Source of the DNA: JBBRTJ01 sp038244535
GTDB lineage: Bacteria; Actinomycetota; Acidimicrobiia; Acidimicrobiales; Ilumatobacteraceae
NCBI GenBank assembly: GCA_038244535.1
Contig: JBBRTJ010000072.1
Coordinates: 1 to 18,908, forward strand
Length of the DNA: 18,908 nucleotides
Direction of reading: 5' to 3'
In this document: positions 13,905-18,908 of the stretch, in pieces
How the letters are laid out: each line of letters begins with the position of its first letter
How positions within the stretch are numbered: position 1 is the stretch's first letter
Notes under the pieces: model-generated
Databases searched by the model: none
Told to the model about the DNA's origin: nothing
What the model saw: only the letters and a program-made list of their open reading frames with translations
Made by a program: the position numbers and the translations under genes

Positions 13905-14678
13905 GTGGCCGCCCCTCTCGCGCTGCGCAGCGCCGAGCACTGGTTCGCCCTCTATCGGCGCACCTTTCGGATGTCGCTGTTCACCACCGTGCTCAACCCG
14001 GTGCTGTTCCTGGCGGCGATGGGCATCGGCCTTGGGTCGCTCGTCGGCTCAGGCACCGGGCAGATCAACGGCGTCAGCTACCTCGACTTTCTGGCGCCCG
14101 GGTTGCTGGCCTTCACGGCCATGCAGACCGCCACTGGCGAGTCGACCTGGCCGGTCATGGGCGCGATCAAGTGGAACCGCGAGTACCTGGCCATGCTGGC
14201 CACCCCGTTGTCAGTCGACGACGTGCTTCGGGGTCACCTGGTGTTCATCACCGCCCGCATCGCGCAGGCCTGCACCATCTTCGTGGTCGTGATGATGGCG
14301 TTCGGGGCCATGCCCAGCCGGTGGGGGCTCATGGCTCTCCCCATGGCCGTGCTGGCTGGTCTGGCGTTCGCCACCCCCTGTGTGGCCTTCGCCGCCTCTC
14401 GCGAGAACGACGCCGGCTTCGCCGCGCTCCAACGCTTCGTCATCACGCCGCTGTTCTTGTTCTCCGGCACCTTCTTCCCCATCTCCCAACTGCCGCCCGC
14501 GCTACGGCCGATCGCCTGGCTCACCCCGCAGTGGCACGGTGTCGAGGGCGCCCGCCAGCTGTGCCTCGGCACGGCGACGGTCGCCGAGACAGCCGGCCAC
14601 GTCGCCTACCTCTCGGTGTGGGTCGTGGCGGGCTACGTCATCGCGCGGCGGACCTTCACCTCACGGTTGCGGCCATGA
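13905..14678 (+). CDS. ABC-2 type exporter permease, first of two
   Basis: 257-residue membrane subunit with six predicted TM helices in the ABC-2 layout. An N-terminal amphipathic segment (RSAEHWFALYRRTFRMSLFT) comes before TM1, a long loop contains NGVSYLDFLAPGLLAFTAMQTA, and the LFLFSGTFFPISQLP followed by WLTPQWHGVEGAR signature of NodJ/DrrB-type permeases lies near the C-terminus. The start is GTG 13905, one nt after the ATPase stop. The gene ends in an ATGA overlap with the second permease. The two permeases are paralogous, sharing the FLFS-TF-P and TP-(W/Y)-GV patterns, so the transporter is probably a heterodimer. The exported compound is unknown. Confidence 0.93.
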   Translation: MAAPLALRSAEHWFALYRRTFRMSLFTTVLNPVLFLAAMGIGLGSLVGSGTGQINGVSYLDFLAPGLLAFTAMQTATGESTWPVMGAIKWNREYLAMLATPLSVDDVLRGHLVFITARIAQACTIFVVVMMAFGAMPSRWGLMALPMAVLAGLAFATPCVAFAASRENDAGFAALQRFVITPLFLFSGTFFPISQLPPALRPIAWLTPQWHGVEGARQLCLGTATVAETAGHVAYLSVWVVAGYVIARRTFTSRLRP

Positions 14679-15502
14679 GCGTCACCGATACCCGGCCCAT
14701 CGTGCTGGTCCCCCGGGTGGTGCCGCCTTGGCGCCTCACCGCCCGGGGCGCCCGGTACATGATCGAGCGGAGCGTGCTCACGTACCGGCGCGGGTGGATG
14801 GTCATCGTGAGCGGCTTCTTCGAGCCGATCTTCTACCTGCTGTCCATCGGCGTCGGCATCGGTCACCTGGTCGGCACCATCACGCTGCCCGGCGGCCAGG
14901 TGGTCGACTACACCGAGTTCGTCGCCCCCGCGCTGCTGGCCAGCTCGGCCATGAACGGCGCCGTCTACGACTCGACGATGAACGTCTACTTCAAGCTCAA
15001 GTTCGCCAAGATCTACGACGCCGTGCTGGCCACGCCGGTGACCGTCCCCGGTGTGGCGCTCGGCGAGATCACGTGGGCCGTGATCCGGGGCACGCTCTAT
15101 GCCGCGGTGTTCCTGATCGTGATGGCACTCATGGGGCTCATCGCCAGCCCCTGGGCGATCTTGGCGCTCCCGGGGGCGATGCTCATCGGCTTTGCCTTCG
15201 CGTCCATGGGCGTGGCCGGCACCAGCTACATGCGCAGCTGGACCGACTTCGAGCTGGTCGGCCTCGTGGTGCTGCCACTGTTCTTGTTCTCGGCCACCTT
15301 CTACCCGCTGTCCACCTACTCGCGGCCAGTGCAGATCGTCGTGCAGTGCACCCCGCTGTACCAGGGCGTGCACCTGCTGCGGGGCCTGTGCCTGGGCCAG
15401 CTCGACAGCGGCATGATCGTCAACGTCGTGTACCTGATGACCATGGCACTCATCGGGTTGGCCATCGCCACCCGCCGGCTGGGCGTCCTGCTGCAGCCCT
15501 AG
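14675..15502 (+). CDS. ABC-2 type exporter permease, second of two
   Basis: 275 residues from the ATG at 14675, which overlaps the previous stop by 4 nt (ATGA) and so is translationally coupled. Six TM segments are visible. Family features are RSVLTYRRGWMVIVSGFFEPIFYLLSIG at the first TM, VVDYTEFVAPALLASSAMNGA in the first long loop, a cytosolic KFAKIYDAVLATPVTV segment that would contact the ATPase, and LPLFLFSATFYPLSTY followed by CTPLYQGVHLLRGLCLG. It probably pairs with the preceding permease. An in-frame open stretch upstream (from 14171) runs through the first permease in another frame and is not coding. It ends the operon and converges with the SDR gene at 15605. Confidence 0.93.
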   Translation: MSVTDTRPIVLVPRVVPPWRLTARGARYMIERSVLTYRRGWMVIVSGFFEPIFYLLSIGVGIGHLVGTITLPGGQVVDYTEFVAPALLASSAMNGAVYDSTMNVYFKLKFAKIYDAVLATPVTVPGVALGEITWAVIRGTLYAAVFLIVMALMGLIASPWAILALPGAMLIGFAFASMGVAGTSYMRSWTDFELVGLVVLPLFLFSATFYPLSTYSRPVQIVVQCTPLYQGVHLLRGLCLGQLDSGMIVNVVYLMTMALIGLAIATRRLGVLLQP

Positions 15503-15584
15503 GGGGCATCACCACTGCGTCGCTGATCGGCGCGCGCGCTCACACCGATGCATCGCGAGGCACGGGGGGAGCCAGGCCCATCGC

Positions 15585-15601
15585 GCGTCGGCGAACGACG
15601 C
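15585..15601 (-). terminator. hairpin after the SDR gene
   Basis: GCGTCG-GCGAA-CGACGC is a perfect 6-bp stem with a 5-nt loop, 3 nt beyond the SDR stop codon (15605-15607 on the minus strand) in the 102-bp gap between convergent operons. It has no T tract. It may stop transcription from either side. The gap also holds a 10-bp palindrome, CGATGCATCG at 15546-15555. Confidence 0.5.
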
Positions 15602-15604
15602 CTC

Positions 15605-16396
15605 TCAGACGGCGCCGCCGTAGAGGTCGAGCGTACGGGCCATGCCGCCGTCGGCGCTGATCGTCTCGCCCGTGACGAAGCGCGCCGCATCCGAGGCGAG
15701 GAACAGCACCACATCGGCGATGTCGTCGGGGGTCGCCCAGCGCCGCAACGCGGTCTGCGCGTCGATGCCCTCGATCACCCCGGGGATCGCCTTGTTGCGG
15801 GCCCACAGGTCGGTGTCGACGACCCCGGGCGCCACCGCGTTCACCCGGATGCCGTGGGGGCCGAGCTCCATCGCCAGCGAGCGCGTCGCGGCGTCGATGG
15901 CCCCCTTCGACGCCGCGTACGCCGCCCGGCGCGGCGTGCCGATCAGGCCCGACACCGAACTGAGGTTGATGATCGAACCCGTGCCGCGCTCGAGCATCGA
16001 TGGCACCAGCGCGGCCACGAGCAGGAGCGGAGCCCACACGTTGACGGCGAGCAAGCGGTCGATCACCGCTGCGTCGAGGTCCACGGTGGCGAGGCGGGCC
16101 GCCACCGCCGCATTGTTGACGAGCACGTCGACGGAGCCGAAGTGGCCGAGCGTGGCCGCCGCGAGGCGGGCCGGCTCGGCCGGATCTTCGAGGTCGCCGA
16201 CGAGGACCACGGGCTCGTGGGCCAGCGTCGCCGCTACTTCGTCCAGCCGCTCGCGATCACGACCGTGGAGGGCGACGCGCGCTCCGGCGCCGTCGAGCGC
16301 GACGGCGATCGCGGCGCCGATGCCCCGCGACGCCCCCGTCACGAGCGCGGTGCGGCCGTCGAGCGAGAACGGGCTCCTGTGGGCCCCCGGTGCCAT
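15605..16396 (-). CDS. SDR family oxidoreductase (classical short-chain dehydrogenase)
   Basis: 263 residues from ATG 16396. The 38 codons available upstream (to 16510) overlap the SnoaL-like gene and are Arg-rich, not SDR-like. Classical SDR motifs are TGASRGIG (20-27), Asp68, LVNNAA (92-97), Asn119, catalytic Ser147, Tyr160 and Lys164 (YAASK), then NAVAPGVVDT and a C-terminal FVTGETISADGGMA. Arg24 and the HGRDRERL segment after beta2 suggest NADP(H) may be accepted. It resembles FabG/3-hydroxyacyl or alcohol dehydrogenases; the substrate cannot be assigned. It is the third gene of the ALDH/SnoaL/SDR operon, starting 17 nt after the SnoaL-like stop. Confidence 0.93.
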   Translation of the reverse strand: MAPGAHRSPFSLDGRTALVTGASRGIGAAIAVALDGAGARVALHGRDRERLDEVAATLAHEPVVLVGDLEDPAEPARLAAATLGHFGSVDVLVNNAAVAARLATVDLDAAVIDRLLAVNVWAPLLLVAALVPSMLERGTGSIINLSSVSGLIGTPRRAAYAASKGAIDAATRSLAMELGPHGIRVNAVAPGVVDTDLWARNKAIPGVIEGIDAQTALRRWATPDDIADVVLFLASDAARFVTGETISADGGMARTLDLYGGAV

Positions 16397-16413
16397 GCCG
16401 TGGTTCCGGTACG

Positions 16414-16836
16414 TCAGCGCTTGGGCATGAGGCCGAGCGAGATGGGCACTGCGCCGCGGTCGTGGTAGTCGACCTCGCGCACGACGGTCTCGCCGTCGAA
16501 CACGAGCCACGTCATGCCCTCGCTGCGCCAGACCTTGCCCTCGACCTCAGGGCCGAAGGTGTCGTCGGTGACCGTGGCTGTCATGACCCACCGCAAGGCC
16601 ACGCCCCGCTCGTTGACCCAGTACTCATCGGGGATGAGCGCGAGGTCGGGCCACTTCACCACGCCATCGGCGAAGAACTGGCGGATCTGCGGCCAGCCGA
16701 CGTGCTCGCCCCCGACGATGTCGTACAGCACGGCATCGGGGGCCATGTACTTGGCGGGCGCGTCGGGATCGCCACTGGACCACGCCTCGAACAGCCCAGC
16801 CGCCACCTTCACGCGGGGATCGTCCTCGGTTGCCAT
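16414..16836 (-). CDS. SnoaL-like / NTF2-fold protein
   Basis: 140 residues with the cone-shaped NTF2-like pattern. There is an N-terminal helix with VKVAAGLFEAWSSGDPDAPAKYMAPDAVLYDIVGG, a helix IRQFFADGVVKWPDL, and paired strands rich in Trp and acidic residues (ALRWVMTATVTDD, WLVFDGETVVREVDYHD). The family covers small-molecule isomerases, hydratases and dehydratases, and binding proteins including steroid and polyketide enzymes, so the fold does not define the reaction. GAGGAG (16842-16847) 5 nt before the ATG is its ribosome binding site and overlaps the aldehyde dehydrogenase stop codon (TGAGGAG), so translation is coupled. It lies between two dehydrogenases in one operon. Confidence 0.85.
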   Translation of the reverse strand: MATEDDPRVKVAAGLFEAWSSGDPDAPAKYMAPDAVLYDIVGGEHVGWPQIRQFFADGVVKWPDLALIPDEYWVNERGVALRWVMTATVTDDTFGPEVEGKVWRSEGMTWLVFDGETVVREVDYHDRGAVPISLGLMPKR

Positions 16837-16845
16837 GATCGCTCC

Positions 16846-18264
16846 TCAGAGCTGCAGGCTCTTGACCTCGAGGAACTCCTCGAGGCCGAACGCTCCCAGC
16901 TCACGGCCGTAGCCGCTCTGCTTGTAGCCACCGAACGGCGCCATGGCATTGAAGCGGCCGCCGTTCACCTCGACCTGACCGGTGCGCAGCCGGCGCGCCA
17001 CCCGCTGGGCCCGTTCGGGGTCCCCGCTCCACACCCCACCGGCAAGGCCGTAGACCGTGCCGTTGGCGATGCGGACGGCCTCGTCCTCGTCGTCGTAGGG
17101 CATGATCACGAGCACCGGCCCGAAGATCTCCTCCTGGGCGATGGTCATGTCCGCCGTGACGTTCGAGAACACCGTCGGCTTGACGAAGAACCCCGTGTCG
17201 AGGCCGTCGGGGGCGTCGGCGCCACCGGTGAGCAGGGTGGCGCCCTGATCGATGCCCTTGGTGATGTAGCTGCGCACGCGCTCGCGCTGCACGGCCGACA
17301 CGAGCGGCCCGAGGCGCGTGCCCTCGGCGAACGGATCACCTGGCGTGAAGGCCTCGGCCGTGGCCACCGCCAACGCCTCGGCCTCGGCCAGGCGCGACCG
17401 CGGGACGAGCATGCGGGTCAGCGCCGAGCAGGTCTGGCCGGAGTTGAGGAAGCACTTGCCCACGCCGTCGGGCACGGCCTTGGCGAAGTCGGCGTCGTCG
17501 AGGATCACGTTGGCGCTCTTGCCTCCCAGCTCGAGCGACACCCGCTTGACGGTCTGCGATGCCAGCTCGGCCACTCGCTTGCCGGCCCGGGTCGAGCCGG
17601 TGAACGACACCATGTCGACGTCGGGGTGGGCCGCCATCGCCTCGCCCACGACGGCGCCCTGGCCGGTCACGAGGTTGAACACCCCGGCGGGCAGACCGAT
17701 GTCGTGGATGATCTCGGCCAGGAGGAACGCGTTGACCGGTGCCACCTCGCTCGGCTTGAGCACGACCGTGCAGCCAGCCGCCAGCGCGGGAGCAACCTTG
17801 GCCGCGATCTGATGGAGTGGGTAGTTCCACGGCGTGATGGCGGCAACGACGCCGACAGGCTCACGCACCACGAGCGACGAGCCGACCTGGGTCTCGAACT
17901 CGAACGACTCAGCCAGGGCCGCCATCGAACCGAACGACGCCATGGGCAGGCCGACCTGCACGAGCTGGCTCAGCATCTTGGGCATGCCGACCTCTTGCGA
18001 GACGACCGTGGCGATCTCGTCCATGCGGGCGGTCAGACCCTCGTTGATGCGGGTCAGGTACTTGGCCCGCTCCTCACGGCTGGTCTGGCTCCACGCATCG
18101 AAGGCGGCCTTCGCCGCAGCAACGGCCCGGTCCACGTCGGCGGGCGTGCCGTCGGGGACGGTCGCCATGATCTCTTCGGTGGTCGAGTTGACCACCTCGA
18201 GCGTGCCCGTGCCCGTACTCGGCACCCAGGCACCGTCGATGTACAGATTGTCGTAGGTCTTCAT
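16846..18264 (-). CDS. NAD(P)-dependent aldehyde dehydrogenase
   Basis: 472-residue ALDH superfamily enzyme that oxidises an aldehyde to the acid. TPWNYP near residue 144 is the nicotinamide-site segment, followed by LKPSEVAP and the SFTGSTRAGKRV cofactor loop. Catalytic Glu lies in LELGGKSAN and catalytic Cys in NSGQTCSALTRM. EEIFGPVL and a C-terminal PFGGYKQSGYGRELG complete the set. The start is ATG 18264 with GAGGAG 8-9 nt upstream. It leads the operon with the SnoaL-like and SDR genes. The sequence pattern is of the broad-specificity group; no marker for betaine, succinate-semialdehyde or other specific substrates is evident. A long plus-strand open frame covers the same DNA and is a codon-bias shadow. 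Confidence 0.96.
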   Translation of the reverse strand: MKTYDNLYIDGAWVPSTGTGTLEVVNSTTEEIMATVPDGTPADVDRAVAAAKAAFDAWSQTSREERAKYLTRINEGLTARMDEIATVVSQEVGMPKMLSQLVQVGLPMASFGSMAALAESFEFETQVGSSLVVREPVGVVAAITPWNYPLHQIAAKVAPALAAGCTVVLKPSEVAPVNAFLLAEIIHDIGLPAGVFNLVTGQGAVVGEAMAAHPDVDMVSFTGSTRAGKRVAELASQTVKRVSLELGGKSANVILDDADFAKAVPDGVGKCFLNSGQTCSALTRMLVPRSRLAEAEALAVATAEAFTPGDPFAEGTRLGPLVSAVQRERVRSYITKGIDQGATLLTGGADAPDGLDTGFFVKPTVFSNVTADMTIAQEEIFGPVLVIMPYDDEDEAVRIANGTVYGLAGGVWSGDPERAQRVARRLRTGQVEVNGGRFNAMAPFGGYKQSGYGRELGAFGLEEFLEVKSLQL

Positions 18265-18318
18265 GGAGCTCTCCTCGTCGATCGGACCGCGAGCAGGCGC
18301 GGCAGGGACGTCGAGGCG

Positions 18319-18324
18319 AACCTA
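18319..18324 (-). promoter_or_regulatory. candidate -10 box (TAGGTT) for the ALDH operon
   Basis: Minus-strand TAGGTT matches TANNNT and lies 55 nt before the aldehyde dehydrogenase ATG in a 193-bp gap that needs a promoter. It would give a short leader that includes the GAGGAG ribosome binding site. The -35 region is not recognisable. The rest of the gap shows only a direct repeat of AGCTCGTCGG near 18364-18383 and the hairpin after metF. Confidence 0.35.
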
Positions 18325-18418
18325 ACGTCGGCGACGATTCGACGTCGACTCGCCGGGCCCCCAAGCTCGTCGGAGCTCGTCGGCAGGTTGTGGGGCGAAC
18401 GCGGTCAGAAGCCTCTTT

Positions 18419-18437
18419 GGGCGCACGAGCTGCGCCC
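18419..18437 (-). terminator. hairpin after metF
   Basis: GGGCGCA-CGAGC-TGCGCCC is a perfect 7-bp stem with a 5-nt loop, 20 nt beyond the metF stop on the minus strand. The T tract expected of a classical terminator is absent, but the stem is strong and its position fits. Confidence 0.55.
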
Positions 18438-18457
18438 GTGACCACCCCGAGGCGCCC

Positions 18458-18908
18458 CTAGGTGAGGCCGAGCGCGGCGAAGATCTCGCGGGTCGCCGTG
18501 CTGCGGTTCAACGTGTAGAAGTGCAAGCCGGGCACGCCGCCGTCGAGCAGCTCACGGCACAACTCGGTGGCACACGCAACCCCCTCGGCCCGCACGGCGG
18601 CAGGCTCGTCACCCACGCGCTCCAACCGCTCGACGAGCCACGCCGGCACCGCCGCCCCTGAGAGCTCAGCCATGCGCCGCACCTGGCCCAGGTTCGTCAC
18701 CGGCATGATCCCTGGCAGCACCGGCTTGGTGCACCCCAGCTCGCCCAGCTCGTCGACCATCCGCCGGTAGTGGTGCGCCTCGAAGAAGAACTGGGTGATG
18801 GCGAAGTCGGCATGGCGGAGCTTGGCCGCGAGGTGACGGCGATCCTCTGCCCTCGACGGTGACCGAGGGTGCAGCTCGGGGTGGGCCGCCACGCCGACGG
18901 AGAAGACC
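18458..18908 (-). CDS. metF: methylenetetrahydrofolate reductase, C-terminal part (partial at right edge)
   Basis: Flavoenzyme that reduces 5,10-methylene-THF to 5-methyl-THF for methionine synthesis. The frame is open through the right edge, so the GTG at 18892 is internal and the N-terminal half of the TIM barrel is outside the window. About 150 residues are visible. They start with VFSVGVAAHPELHP, equivalent to the family's G-x-A-x-x-P-E-x-H-P, then LAAKLRHADFAITQFFFEAHHY (the K-x-x-A-x-F-x-x-T-Q-x-F-F motif), VLPGIMPVTNLGQVRRMAELSGAAVP, and the C-terminal GVPGLHFYTLNRS. The stop is TAG at 18458-18460. A 193-bp gap separates it from the downstream aldehyde dehydrogenase gene, so it is a separate transcription unit. 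Confidence 0.96.
   Translation of the reverse strand, partial: VFSVGVAAHPELHPRSPSRAEDRRHLAAKLRHADFAITQFFFEAHHYRRMVDELGELGCTKPVLPGIMPVTNLGQVRRMAELSGAAVPAWLVERLERVGDEPAAVRAEGVACATELCRELLDGGVPGLHFYTLNRSTATREIFAALGLT

Noticed and set aside
14171..14674. 168-codon upstream extension of the second permease
   Set aside because: It runs out of frame through the first permease and is Arg/His-rich. ATG 14675 in an ATGA overlap gives a normal permease.
16397..16510. 38-residue N-terminal extension of the SDR protein
   Set aside because: It overlaps the end of the SnoaL-like gene and is Arg-rich. The SDR fold begins shortly after ATG 16396.
18364..18383. Direct repeat AGCTCGTCGG x2 as an operator
   Set aside because: Only two adjacent copies, low complexity for this GC content, and no symmetry; no basis to call a binding site.
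16390..18441. 683-codon plus-strand open frame opposite the ALDH/SnoaL genes
   Set aside because: Antisense to clear enzymes with intact active sites. Its product is His/Arg/Gly/Asp-rich low complexity with no domain, as expected from strong GC3 codon bias on the other strand.

Overview
The window is GC-rich, densely packed DNA with GTG starts in several genes. Three genes carry a TANNNT box only 6-8 nt before the ATG, a leaderless-promoter arrangement. This points to a high-GC actinobacterium. The gene mix (membrane pyrophosphatase, paired-permease ABC exporter, SCP2-like protein, and an aldehyde dehydrogenase/SnoaL/SDR operon) suggests Acidimicrobiia or a relative. That taxonomic placement is inference; no rRNA or other phylogenetic marker is present. 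Almost everything reads as chromosomal core or near-core DNA. I see no transposase, integrase, phage gene, tRNA or CRISPR array.

Layout. 1-1353: the 3' part of a K+-independent proton-pumping pyrophosphatase. 1541-4537: a same-strand operon of a DegT-type sugar aminotransferase, a sugar-nucleotide epimerase/dehydratase and a polyprenol-phosphate-type GT2 glycosyltransferase. 4547-5782 (minus): a multi-TM protein fused to a complete NodB polysaccharide deacetylase. 5777-7807: a GT-C-like multi-TM protein and a DedA/VTT protein. Together 1541-7807 looks like a small envelope-glycan locus: make an amino sugar or deoxy sugar, load it on a lipid carrier, transfer or trim it outside the membrane, and recycle the carrier. 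7811-9023 (minus): an RDD membrane protein followed by a protein of unclear function with a weak likeness to CrtC-like/DUF7064 lipocalin-fold proteins. 9022-11717: an SCP2-like protein, an Fpg/Nei-type DNA glycosylase with two unusual DNA-contact residues, a DeoD-type purine nucleoside phosphorylase and a P-loop sulfotransferase.

11725-11870 holds four tandem 40-bp units. The first three each contain a perfect CCCCGCC-A-GGCGGGG palindrome, and the array lies between two convergent genes. 11903-12895 (minus) is malate dehydrogenase. It shares a 78-bp divergent promoter region with a three-gene ABC-2 exporter (12974-15502), and both promoters look leaderless. 15605-18264 (minus) is an aldehyde dehydrogenase / SnoaL-like / SDR operon that reads as a small oxidation pathway of unknown substrate. 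18458-18908 (minus) is the C-terminal part of methylenetetrahydrofolate reductase, cut by the window edge.

No gap between genes exceeds 300 bases. The most unusual items are the 40-bp hairpin repeat array, the two divergent genes whose GTG start codons share one GTGCAC palindrome at 5777-5782, and the atypical Fpg/Nei glycosylase. I did not find a clear-cut new multi-gene defence or biosynthetic system.
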